DNA from: JAVVSR01 sp036654095
GTDB lineage: Bacteria > Bacillota > Clostridia > Christensenellales > CAG-917
Assembly: GCA_036654095.1 (NCBI GenBank)
Contig: JAVVSR010000005.1
Span: forward strand, 1 to 64,000
DNA length: 64,000 nt
Direction of reading: 5' to 3'
The notes under the pieces are model-generated. The model was given only the letters and a program-made list of their open reading frames with translations. It was not told where the DNA came from and searched no databases. The position numbers and the translations under genes were made by a program. Position 1 is the stretch's first letter. Each line of letters opens with the position of its first letter. Positions 16,929 through 25,208 of this stretch are shown here, one piece after another.

Positions 16929-18373
16929 TGTTCACCTCGCAATACAGACTTGACCTCACAAGTGTCGCTGTATTTTAATTTTTTACCTTTTATGTCAATA
17001 TATTCCTCCGCGCCCTTTCCGGCAATAATTACAGTATCCGATGGCTCGGCCATTTCAATGGCAAATCGAATTGCCTCCTTCCTCGACTCGTAAATATAAA
17101 CTTCACTGTTGTTCTCTCGTACAGAGGGAGCAATTTCGTTTATAATATTTATCGGTTCTTCAAAACGAGGATTGTCGCTAGTTACAACAACAATATCGGC
17201 AAGCCTACCTGCAATTTCGCCCATAATTGGACGCTTAGTAACATCGCGGTTTCCGCCACAACCAAAAACAAGTATAATTTTACCTTCTGTAAGTGAACGA
17301 GCAGTCAGCAATAAATTTCTAAGTCCGTCGGGAGTATGCGCAAAATCAATGATAACTTTTCCGTTTTTATGAGGAAATATGTTAAATCTACCCTCAATTT
17401 GAGCTAGTTTTTGTATGCTTTCGTCAATCGCTGACGTTGGCATTTTAAGCATTTTAGCCAATGTTATAGCTGCTAGCATATTGTAAAGGTTGTGCTTGCC
17501 ATATAGAGGCGAATTTATTTCGTATATTTCATCAAAAAGATTAATAATAAAACTAGTTCCGCAAGACTTATTTGTAATGTCAATAGCGAATACATCACTC
17601 GGCTCGTCAATGCCATAGGTTATAAAAGGAAAATTTGCTTGTTTAATTATTTCTCGACCTAACTTATCGTCAGAATTTATAATCGCTGCGCGTATTTTAT
17701 CCTTGCTGAAATATGACAATTTTGTGTTAGCGTAATCCTCATACGTATTAAAAAAATCCAAATGGTCTTGCGAAAGATTGGTAAAAATGCAAATATCGCT
17801 TTTTATTCCGTAAAGTTTATCCAAAGCGATTGCGTGCGCGGATACCTCGGCAATAACTATTTCAACTCCCGCTTGTTTCATTTTATGGAATAAGCGATTT
17901 AACTGCATAGGGTCAGGCGTAGTTAAGTCAGCTTCAAGCATTTTATCAAGTATTTTATAGCCCAATGTTCCTATTAGCCCAGTTTTATAACCTGCCGAAG
18001 AAAGCAAATGTTCAATTATAACACTTGTGCTTGTTTTTCCGTTTGTTCCAACTACTGTTACAAATTTCATTGATAAAATTGGATTATTATAATAATTTTG
18101 TGCAATTTTGCTATATGCTCTACGCGAATTTGTAACTTTGATTGTTGGTAAATTTGTGATTACATCTCTTTCGGCAATCACAGCCGAAGCTCCAAGCATT
18201 TCCGCTTCAAGTACATGCTCGTGTCCGTCGGCTTGCTTTCCCCGAATACAAATAAATAAGTCGCCTTCCTTAACTTCGCGACTATCGATGGCTACGCCTT
18301 TAATTTCGATATTTAGGTTTTTTGGAGTATCAATAATATCTATACCCTGCATCAGCTCAAATAATTTTACCAT
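16925..18373 (-). CDS. murE: UDP-MurNAc-L-Ala-D-Glu ligase MurE (meso-DAP type)
   Basis: Adds the third amino acid to the muropeptide stem. The 482-aa protein has the N-terminal uridine-binding domain (GVAIDSREVKEGDLFICIRG), the P-loop VVGTNGKTSTSVI (~109-121), the carbamylated-Lys region and the C-terminal DNPRFEEP. DNPR is the signature of meso-diaminopimelate-adding enzymes, so the wall is predicted to be DAP-type. SD AGAGGTG. It opens a murE-mraY-murD-ftsW operon separated from ftsI by a 378-nt gap with a terminator, so it must have its own promoter, which I could not place. Confidence 0.96.
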   Translation of the reverse strand: MVKLFELMQGIDIIDTPKNLNIEIKGVAIDSREVKEGDLFICIRGKQADGHEHVLEAEMLGASAVIAERDVITNLPTIKVTNSRRAYSKIAQNYYNNPILSMKFVTVVGTNGKTSTSVIIEHLLSSAGYKTGLIGTLGYKILDKMLEADLTTPDPMQLNRLFHKMKQAGVEIVIAEVSAHAIALDKLYGIKSDICIFTNLSQDHLDFFNTYEDYANTKLSYFSKDKIRAAIINSDDKLGREIIKQANFPFITYGIDEPSDVFAIDITNKSCGTSFIINLFDEIYEINSPLYGKHNLYNMLAAITLAKMLKMPTSAIDESIQKLAQIEGRFNIFPHKNGKVIIDFAHTPDGLRNLLLTARSLTEGKIILVFGCGGNRDVTKRPIMGEIAGRLADIVVVTSDNPRFEEPINIINEIAPSVRENNSEVYIYESRKEAIRFAIEMAEPSDTVIIAGKGAEEYIDIKGKKLKYSDTCEVKSVLRGEQ

Positions 18374-18680
18374 AATTCACCTCTAATATTTATATATAAA
18401 TATTACTACTAAGTAAAACTAATTACAATAGCGCGGTAAAACTAGACAAAATACGCTATTCTTTTTTTTAGACTTTCAAAATGAAATTATTGTAGTTTAT
18501 ATAGCCTATGCCGTTAAAATTGAAATTAGGTCAAAAAATATTTAAACTTTTAAACGGCAATTTATTTTAAATTATTGCCATTTGTGTTTTTTTAGTTATA
18601 TTTTAATACAATCAACAAAACGTAAAAAATATGCAAAGTTTCACTTTAATTATTGCGCTAATAAAACTATTAAAACAAGC

Positions 18681-18726
18681 AAACAAAAAAAACTATAAAG
18701 TAATTTTTTATTTACTTTATAGTTTT
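18681..18726 (-). terminator. intrinsic terminator after ftsI
   Basis: AAAACTATAAAGTAA (18689-18703) pairs with TTACTTTATAGTTTT (18712-18726). On the minus strand the stem is followed by TTTTTTGTTT. The remainder of the 18374-18751 intergenic region is AT-rich with no gene. Confidence 0.8.
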
Positions 18727-18751
18727 AGTTTTTCAATTTGTTTTTAATTTT

Positions 18752-20659
18752 TTAAGTATACAGCAAAACTGTATTAGTTTTATCTATCATAGTACCCGCA
18801 ATCGGAAGTTGCGATTTAACGGTATTTCCTTCGCCATCTACCTCAACATTTACGCCAAGTTTATGCAAAGCTATCGTTGCTTGCGAAATGCTCATTCCGT
18901 AAAAATCCGCAAGCTCAATAGGAATTCCAACAATTAAAAGTTCATCGCCGTTATATGATGGCTTGATTTGACGATAGTCAAAAATACCTTTAAAAATTTC
19001 GGCGACATAAGGCGCGGCAACAATACTGCCATAGTATATCCCAACAGGTTCGTCGACAATAAATAAAATCATAGCTTCGGTATTTTTAATCATAGTGTAT
19101 CCAATAAATGACGAAAAATATTTACCTTGCGCAATATTTCCCTTATCGTATTTTTGCGCTGTTCCTGTTTTTCCACCTATGCTGTATCCTTTAAGATATG
19201 CCCCCTTTCCACTACCTTGAGTAACAACTTTTGTTAATATATCGCGCAATTCAGCCGATATTTCAGGACGAATTACATTTTTAACAACTTTTTTTGTATT
19301 TTTATGTATAACGTTTCCCTTTTCATCGACCACACTATCGAGTATATAAGGCGTTACAACTTCGCCTCCATTTATGCAAGCCGAGGCCGCGACAGCAAGT
19401 TCAATAGGGGTCAGCGCAATGGCTTGGCCAAAACCTATACGCGCTAAGTCAACGTTTTTAACTGTTGACGGTTTTAACATTAAACCCGAGGTTTCGCCCG
19501 AAACATCAATGCCTGTTTTTCGGTTTATGCCAAGGTCATACAAATATTGATAAAACGTATCTTTTCCAACGGCTAGCGCGCAATCCATAAAAACACAGTT
19601 GCAACTGTTGCAGACGCCCTCGACAAATGTTTGACTTCCGTGACCTTTCGCGCGCCAACACTTAATTTTTTTGCCGTCGACAATTCTACTTCCCGAGCAA
19701 TAAAACCGATGACTATCTGAAAACGCGTTTTCTTGCAGCGCGATTGCGCTAGTCAAAATTTTAAATGTACTACCCGGTTCATATACCGATGATACCATTG
19801 AGTTTTTACTGTACGCGAAAAGTTGCGACAAGTCATCGCGCGGAATATTGTTTAAATCGAATGATGGAGTTTCGGCCATCGCCAATATTTCGCCGGTAGT
19901 TGGGTTCATAACCAAACAAGAAACGCGCTTTGCTTGGTGCTTAATCTGCGCAGTTTTTATGGCATTTTCAACTAGATTTTGAATTGTATAATCAAGGGTT
20001 GTTATTAAATCCAATCCGCTCACTGACGGCAAATATGTTGTAGCGTTTCCCGACAATTCTCGACCAACCAAGTCTGCCTCGGTTAAAAGCTGTCCGTTTA
20101 CGCCCGTAAGATATTTATTGTAATACGCTTCTAACCCACTTTGTCCAACTCCATCTATGTTGGTGAACCCCAAAATTTGAGTCATAAAGTTTCCATAAGG
20201 ATAATATCTAAAACTATCGGTCGAAAAATAAATGCCATCAAGCTGCTCGGAAACAATGCTTAGCATAACACTTTTTTCAATCTTTTTAGCAACTGTAATT
20301 TCAGATACACCTTTTTTTATTAGTTTATTTAATAGCTTTTGAAAATCTGCGCCCGCCTTGACTGACAACACTTTTGCAACTTTTTCGGGCTCGGTCACGG
20401 CGTTCGGCCTAACATAAACAGTGTATTTTGTAGCGGTGTCAGCTAGCGCTGTTTTGTTTCGGTCATATATGCCACCGCGTCGCGCCGTTATCGGAACATC
20501 TCTGTACCACTGCTCCGCTGCTCGAGATTGCAAGTTTTTGCTGTCAACAATCTGCACATAAAACAACTTCCCCGATACCGCTACAAACAAAAAGGCTACT
20601 AACATTATCATTGTTAATAGCCTTTGTTTTGGATTATATATTATGTTTTGAGCTTTCAA
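18752..20659 (-). CDS. ftsI: class B penicillin-binding protein FtsI/SpoVD with PASTA domain
   Basis: Septal transpeptidase, partner of FtsW. The ~635-aa protein has a membrane anchor (LLTMIMLVAFLFVAVSGKLF), a PBP dimerisation domain (RRGGIYDRN), the transpeptidase with STFK (~297), SCN (~352) and KTGTAQ (~497), and one C-terminal PASTA domain. Cys-rich stretches (YCSGSR, KKIKCW) around the active site recall the SpoVD type. Start: an in-frame TTG at 20659, 10 nt after AGGAG. The ATG between them is out of frame and stops after two codons; the frame upstream would overlap ftsL. Whether it serves division, sporulation or both cannot be told. Confidence 0.93.
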   Translation of the reverse strand: MKAQNIIYNPKQRLLTMIMLVAFLFVAVSGKLFYVQIVDSKNLQSRAAEQWYRDVPITARRGGIYDRNKTALADTATKYTVYVRPNAVTEPEKVAKVLSVKAGADFQKLLNKLIKKGVSEITVAKKIEKSVMLSIVSEQLDGIYFSTDSFRYYPYGNFMTQILGFTNIDGVGQSGLEAYYNKYLTGVNGQLLTEADLVGRELSGNATTYLPSVSGLDLITTLDYTIQNLVENAIKTAQIKHQAKRVSCLVMNPTTGEILAMAETPSFDLNNIPRDDLSQLFAYSKNSMVSSVYEPGSTFKILTSAIALQENAFSDSHRFYCSGSRIVDGKKIKCWRAKGHGSQTFVEGVCNSCNCVFMDCALAVGKDTFYQYLYDLGINRKTGIDVSGETSGLMLKPSTVKNVDLARIGFGQAIALTPIELAVAASACINGGEVVTPYILDSVVDEKGNVIHKNTKKVVKNVIRPEISAELRDILTKVVTQGSGKGAYLKGYSIGGKTGTAQKYDKGNIAQGKYFSSFIGYTMIKNTEAMILFIVDEPVGIYYGSIVAAPYVAEIFKGIFDYRQIKPSYNGDELLIVGIPIELADFYGMSISQATIALHKLGVNVEVDGEGNTVKSQLPIAGTMIDKTNTVLLYT

Positions 20660-20672
20660 ATCATTGTTTCTC

Positions 20673-21317
20673 CTAGTTAGATAACTTGTCACAAACCTTG
20701 TCAAACCAGTTTGTTCCAGCTGTACTAGTATATGGAGCTTCAATAAAAGCTAGACCATTTGCATCAGCTTGATACAAACTTTCAACCGAAGCGTTAGGCG
20801 CAACGTCAGCTTTTCCTTTATTAATTAATTCCGAATTTACAATGACCAATGTCGCGATTAATAAAACAACAGCGAGATAAACTGCAAGTATAACTTTGCC
20901 TTGAGTGCTTAATTGTTTCTTTTCTTTTCTACGGAAATTAGTTTGTGTTCTCGAAATAGCGGGAGCGGTATCACGAAGTTTCATAGGCTCAAATGGAATT
21001 TGAGTTCTTGCGTTATCTTGGAATGCAAGATGTTCGCGATACTGTTGATTAGGAGCATAAGTATTTGTATTAGTATTAACAGTATTTGCGGTATTTTGAT
21101 TTAATCTTTGCCACAAATCATCTTGACGCGAAATATCGTTATTCATTGGACGTGGCGCGCTAGGTTGAACAACCGTGCTAGACGCATACGTTGTATACGT
21201 TCCCTGCTCGCGACGAAGCCTTGCGTCATATGATGGCAAATTGTCCATCGAATACTGTTGTCGTGGCTGCTGCTGATTGCTTGTATATGTTTCTTCTCTT
21301 TTAATAGCTCCTAACAT
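20673..21317 (-). CDS. ftsL: FtsL-position bitopic protein, atypical
   Basis: Occupies the ftsL slot between rsmH and ftsI and has one transmembrane helix (~144-162, VILAVYLAVVLLIATLVIV), as FtsL does. It is unusual in having ~140 cytoplasmic residues rich in Gln, Asn, Thr and Arg (for example NTVNTNTNTYAPNQQ) and an extracytoplasmic part of only ~50 residues without an evident heptad-repeat coiled coil. FtsL is normally ~100-120 aa with a periplasmic leucine zipper. The symbol is given by position only. SD GGAAGGAAA. It precedes ftsI by 13 nt. Confidence 0.55.
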   Translation of the reverse strand: MLGAIKREETYTSNQQQPRQQYSMDNLPSYDARLRREQGTYTTYASSTVVQPSAPRPMNNDISRQDDLWQRLNQNTANTVNTNTNTYAPNQQYREHLAFQDNARTQIPFEPMKLRDTAPAISRTQTNFRRKEKKQLSTQGKVILAVYLAVVLLIATLVIVNSELINKGKADVAPNASVESLYQADANGLAFIEAPYTSTAGTNWFDKVCDKLSN

Positions 21318-21336
21318 TTTCCTTCCCTCTCAATAA

Positions 21337-22275
21337 TTATATTTTTTCTATAATCCTTAATTTTGCGCTTTTTGAACGGGGATTAGCCGTTTGTTCGTCC
21401 TCGGTTGGGAGGACTGCTTTGTTGACTACAAATTTAATCTTTTCTTTCCTGCCACATACGCACACAGGCAATGACTTATCGCAAGTACATCCAGTGGCCA
21501 GTTCTTTTAAGGCGCGTTTAACAATTCTATCTTCTTCCGAATGAAATGTAATCACACACATTCTACCCTTAGATTTTAAATGTTCTACAAAACTGTTTAC
21601 AGCCTTATCTAAATTGCCAAGTTCGTCATTAACTTCAATCCGAATAGCTTGAAATGTTCGTTTACACGGATTTCCATATTTCCATCGAAATGCAGTAGGT
21701 ATGCTATGTTCAACAATATTAGACAGCTGTCCCGTCGTACGAATTGATTGCTTTTCCCTTTCTCGCACTATGTTCGCTGCAATATTTTTTGCAAATCGTT
21801 CGTCACCGTAATTCGTAATAATTTTAATTAGTTCGCCTTCGCTGTATTCGTTCACAACATTAAATGCTGTTAAATATTGCGATTGGTTCATTCGCATATC
21901 CAGCGGCGCGTCTTGCATATACGAAAAGCCTCGCTCGCCATTGTCTATTTGATAACTGCTAACACCTAAATCAATTAAAGCGCCATCGATTTGGTTAATC
22001 TTTAAACTTTCAAGTATCTCTTCGATGTTTTTAAAATCATCTTGAATGTATGTTATTTTATCCTTATAATCTTTTAAGCGTTCGGACGAATGAATAATTG
22101 CCTCTTCATCCTTGTCTATTGCAACTAATCTACCCGTCGTAAGACGTTTTAAAATCTCATTGCTATGACCGCCCCCGCCTAAAGTACCATCAACATAAAT
22201 ACCATCAGGTTTAATCATAAGTCCGTCAATACACTCTTCTAGCAAAACCGAAATGTGCTTAAATTCAGTAGCCAT
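21337..22275 (-). CDS. rsmH: 16S rRNA (cytosine1402-N4)-methyltransferase RsmH
   Basis: SAM-dependent methyltransferase of 16S rRNA C1402, formerly MraW. Motifs: HISVLLEECIDGL, VDGTLGGGGHSNEIL (SAM loop), DGALIDLGVSSYQID, GFSYMQDAPLDMRM, and C-terminal NPRSKSAKLRIIEK. A Cys-rich insert (TGCTCDKSLPVCVCGRKEK) is common in Firmicutes. I use the ATG at 22275, one base after the mraZ stop, rather than a TTG inside mraZ. 312 aa, normal size. Confidence 0.96.
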   Translation of the reverse strand: MATEFKHISVLLEECIDGLMIKPDGIYVDGTLGGGGHSNEILKRLTTGRLVAIDKDEEAIIHSSERLKDYKDKITYIQDDFKNIEEILESLKINQIDGALIDLGVSSYQIDNGERGFSYMQDAPLDMRMNQSQYLTAFNVVNEYSEGELIKIITNYGDERFAKNIAANIVREREKQSIRTTGQLSNIVEHSIPTAFRWKYGNPCKRTFQAIRIEVNDELGNLDKAVNSFVEHLKSKGRMCVITFHSEEDRIVKRALKELATGCTCDKSLPVCVCGRKEKIKFVVNKAVLPTEDEQTANPRSKSAKLRIIEKI

Positions 22276-22276
22276 A

Positions 22277-22717
22277 CTATATCCCAAATTTCTTCAGCGA
22301 TTTCATCTTGCTGTCGAAAGCCTCTTGCGAGCTGTCCTGGTGACGGCTTAGATATTTTTCTTCAGACCAAAGTTCAATTCTGTTTAGCATACCGACAAAT
22401 ACAACATTTTTATTGATACCAACAAGTTTTTTTAATTCGGCATCTAAAACGAAACGGCCTTGATTATCCTCTTCGGGGAAAGTAACATAACCTAAAATTT
22501 CACTTAACGCATCGTTTTCCTCGTCGTCGGAAATAGAAATATTATCAATTTTGCTGGTATATCTAAGTTCAAACTCTTCAACCGAGTAGATAAAAAGACA
22601 TCCGCGAGTACCTCTCGTAATTACAAAGTCGTTACCTAAAACGGCTTTCAAACGATACGGAATCCGTAATCTGTTTTTTTGGTCTAATTGGTGATTGTAT
22701 TTCCCTACATATGCCAT
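22277..22717 (-). CDS. mraZ: transcriptional regulator MraZ
   Basis: AbrB-fold DNA-binding protein that represses its own dcw operon. The 146-aa protein has two half-domains with the DxxxR signatures LDQKNRLRIP (~11-20) and DNQGRFVLD (~83-91). First gene of the cluster, SD GAGGT. The promoter directly upstream contains two in-phase AAGTGGT repeats that look like MraZ boxes, supporting autoregulation. Confidence 0.95.
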   Translation of the reverse strand: MAYVGKYNHQLDQKNRLRIPYRLKAVLGNDFVITRGTRGCLFIYSVEEFELRYTSKIDNISISDDEENDALSEILGYVTFPEEDNQGRFVLDAELKKLVGINKNVVFVGMLNRIELWSEEKYLSRHQDSSQEAFDSKMKSLKKFGI

Positions 22718-22735
22718 AAGTTACCTCACGACTAT

Positions 22736-22773
22736 ATATTATCATAGATATTGACCACTTGCAACCACTTTTG
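22736..22773 (-). promoter_or_regulatory. dcw promoter with MraZ-box repeats
   Basis: Minus strand: AAGTGGT repeats at 22764-22770 and 22754-22760 (10-bp period) overlap a -35 TTGCAA (22759-22764). A 17-bp spacer leads to TAATAT (22736-22741). Known MraZ operators are direct repeats containing GTGG/TGGG with 10-bp periodicity, so MraZ would cover the -35. Confidence 0.7.
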
Positions 22774-23253
22774 CTTAAGTTTTTATAAAAAAAACAATAA
22801 AAAATTGATTATTTTTAATAAAACTTAAAATTATAGAAATATATTGCAAAAACTTGGAATAATTTATTATATTGATACACTTGTATAGTGGTTATAAATC
22901 CCTACTATTTTCGCTAATTGCCTACAATATATGCGCGATGAGTATAAATTGCTACAAAATACGATATAGTATAGTAAAAAAATATTCGATTATTATGAAA
23001 TTTTTTCTGATTATAAAACTTAAATTTATACAAAAAAATACTTTAATTATATAGGAATATTAATTAGTTTTCCCTACAAATATTTTGTATTAAAATACAT
23101 TTTTTTAATGCTTTTTGACAAAAATTTATATTAAATTTCATACTTAATTATTAGTTGCTTTTAAACATTTAAATTTGTGTGAAAAACTTATGTTTAGGCT
23201 ATTTTTGCTAACTCGACAATAAAATTTAATAAATTTTCCGTTTAAATATTAAA
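22774..23253. other. AT-rich gene-free stretch upstream of mraZ
   Basis: About 480 nt of very AT-rich sequence without a supportable gene, RNA or repeat. A short open frame at 22872-23054 is low-complexity, lacks an SD and resembles nothing I know. Confidence 0.6.
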
Positions 23254-23286
23254 ATAAAACCTGCGGAAATTTTCCACAGGTTTTAT
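23254..23286. terminator. hairpin terminator, possibly bidirectional
   Basis: ATAAAACCTG (23254-23263) pairs with CAGGTTTTAT (23277-23286), and the inner GGAAA/TTTCC extends the stem. It probably ends leftward transcription from the phosphoesterase gene after the 87-bp repeats. Confidence 0.6.
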
Positions 23287-23339
23287 ATTACTTTAAGCAT
23301 TTGTTATTTTTAGTTTCTGCGCAAAATTGAAAAACCTTA

Positions 23340-23597
23340 AAATACCTTAGGTCATTACCCCTAAAAACCTTATCTAGGATTTTATCCGCTTTACGTTTTT
23401 TCAAGCAAATATTTCAAGTTATTCTTAAATACCTTAGGTCATTACCCTAAAAACCTTATCTAGAATTTTATGCGCTTTACGTTTTTACAAGCAAATATTT
23501 CAAGTTATTCTTAAATACCTTAGGTCATTACCCTAAAAACCTTATCTAGAATTTTATGCGCTTTCCGTTTTTACAAGCAAATATTTCAAGTTATTAT
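23340..23597. repeat. 87-bp tandem repeat, three copies
   Basis: AAATACCTTAGGTCATTACC starts copies at 23340, 23427 and 23513. Each copy ends GCAAATATTTCAAGTTATT. Copies 2 and 3 are almost identical; copy 1 has a few differences. The array lies ~40 nt beyond the stop of the phosphoesterase gene. No coding potential. Confidence 0.93.
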
Positions 23598-23638
23598 CGC
23601 TTAACTAAGCTCATACTATATTATATATAAGAATAATT

Positions 23639-24334
23639 CTAATATAACTGAATAAGTTTGTTTGCAAGCTTGTCGCAAGATGTTAAATAATATTCAATTC
23701 CATTTTTTGAAATATTTAGCGCTGACCTGCAATTTGCTCCGTGAAGATGACCGTAAACAACTTTATTAACACCATATTTTTCCATCAAATCTGTAAATGG
23801 AGTATTTGCAAAATTTACATCAAATGGCGGATAATGCACCATCGCAATCAACTTGTCCCCTGTCTGAAGTTTTGAAACAGCTTCCTTTAATGATATTTCC
23901 AACCTAATAATTTCCCTATTAAATATTTTTTTGTCATCATCATTTGCGCCTTCGTTAGCAATGCTCCAACCACGCGTTCCGCAAATTACATAACCGTCAA
24001 ATCGAATAGCATTATTTTGTATTGGATAAATTTCAAGCCCCTTGGTCGCAGCTTTGACTTTAGCATAACTGCTCCACCAATAATCGTGGTTGCCTCTTAT
24101 AATAACCTTTTTGCCCTTTAATTTTGATACTTCTAGCATATCAACGATTGCATTTTCAAGGCTCATTGCCCAACTAATATCGCCCGCAATCAAAACAATA
24201 TCGTCATCGGCAACTTTTTTTTGCCAATCAAGCGTAATTTCCTCAAAATAGTTTGCCCAAGCGTCGCCAAAAATGTCCATTGGCTTGTCAGATGAAAAAG
24301 ATAAATGTAAATCTGAAATTGAAAATATTTTCAT
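23639..24334 (-). CDS. calcineurin-like metallophosphoesterase
   Basis: Predicted cytosolic phosphoesterase with a two-metal centre. The 231-aa protein has all family motifs in order: SDLHLS (DxH, ~7-12), AGDIS (GD), RGNHDYWW (GNHD), MVHYPP and GHLHG. Substrate unknown. The ATG at 24334 fits the family start (MKIFSISDLHLS) but no SD is visible; TATAAT abuts the ATG. It is monocistronic, divergent from the 24453 gene. Confidence 0.85.
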   Translation of the reverse strand: MKIFSISDLHLSFSSDKPMDIFGDAWANYFEEITLDWQKKVADDDIVLIAGDISWAMSLENAIVDMLEVSKLKGKKVIIRGNHDYWWSSYAKVKAATKGLEIYPIQNNAIRFDGYVICGTRGWSIANEGANDDDKKIFNREIIRLEISLKEAVSKLQTGDKLIAMVHYPPFDVNFANTPFTDLMEKYGVNKVVYGHLHGANCRSALNISKNGIEYYLTSCDKLANKLIQLY

Positions 24335-24452
24335 ATTATAATTGTAGCATATTTATAATTAACTTACAACAAATATATAGTATTTTTCGTACTCGTAACA
24401 TAATATTAAGCATAATCATAAAATGTGGTATAAAACCAATGGAGGTGAAAAT

Positions 24453-25100
24453 ATGTCGTTTTGTAATAATCTAAAGCCCGATAAAACGCCAGGTCCAATC
24501 TGTGGCAATCCTGTAACAGGGTTATGCGAGCGAGCCTGTTTACAGGTAAAAAAAGTTTTTGACGCCTGCTTAAAGCAGACAAGGCTAGAAAACTATAACA
24601 TAACTGCTACAAATCTTGTTCCGTCAAATCCTAAACAGCCGTTGACATTTGTCAGCGCGACGTCAACAACATCAAAAGGAGTAATTTCAAATGTAATAAT
24701 AACTCCTATCCGCGACGAAAGCAAATGTTCCAGAGTGCAAGCTGACATTACTATACCAGTAGAGGTATTGTATGTTGATGACAACAACGTGGAAGGAAAA
24801 GGACAAGCGGAAATTGTAGTGCATCAAGACGTGGTAATGTATGTACCCGAAAACTCGGTAATACCCGTATCGCTTGAAGCAACGGTAAACGCTGTCGCGC
24901 CACAAGGAACTTATGATGAAGGTTTGACTTTTACAATTACAGCTTGCGTAACAGTAGTGCTTAAAGTGGAAGCTGAAGTTGAATTATTGGTACCGACCTA
25001 CGGCTACTGTTACATACCACCCTGTCAAGAGTTTACTCAGGAAGTATGCACAGGCGTATTCGATATGCCGTTATTTCCAAGTACGCTTTCGCGAAGGTAA
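24453..25100 (+). CDS. conserved cysteine-containing protein, function unknown
   Basis: I do not recognise a characterised family. The 215-aa protein begins MSFCNNLKPDKTPGPICGNP and has an N-terminal CERACLQVKKVFDACLKQ segment of a kind I associate with uncharacterised clostridial proteins. A beta-rich, Val/Thr-rich body follows, then a CYIPPCQEF...VC motif. It lacks a signal peptide or membrane helix. Beta-rich, Cys-containing proteins of this type could be spore-envelope components, but that is a guess. The start at 24453 is set by a perfect GGAGGTGA. A terminator follows 38 nt after the stop, so it is a single-gene unit. Confidence 0.75.
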   Translation: MSFCNNLKPDKTPGPICGNPVTGLCERACLQVKKVFDACLKQTRLENYNITATNLVPSNPKQPLTFVSATSTTSKGVISNVIITPIRDESKCSRVQADITIPVEVLYVDDNNVEGKGQAEIVVHQDVVMYVPENSVIPVSLEATVNAVAPQGTYDEGLTFTITACVTVVLKVEAEVELLVPTYGYCYIPPCQEFTQEVCTGVFDMPLFPSTLSRR

Positions 25101-25138
25101 ATCAATAACTTTAGCCGTTTTGCAAAACCGCTATAAAA

Positions 25139-25170
25139 AAATAAGGGCACAAATTTGTGTCCTTATTTTT
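25139..25170. terminator. bidirectional intrinsic terminator
   Basis: AAATAAGGGCACAAATTTGTGTCC is the left and central part of a stem that closes with TTATTT. It is flanked by A-run and T-run on the two sides. It serves the rightward 24453 gene and the leftward lon-engB unit. Confidence 0.85.
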
Positions 25171-25208
25171 GCATAGTATTATATAAAACAAGCTAATTTG
25201 TAGTACTT

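Noticed and set aside
20660..20743. 28-residue N-terminal extension of FtsI
   Set aside because: It lies mostly inside ftsL in another frame; an AGGAG directs initiation at the TTG at 20659.
22872..23054. 60-aa plus-strand frame upstream of mraZ
   Set aside because: Low-complexity AT-rich translation, no SD, no recognisable similarity.
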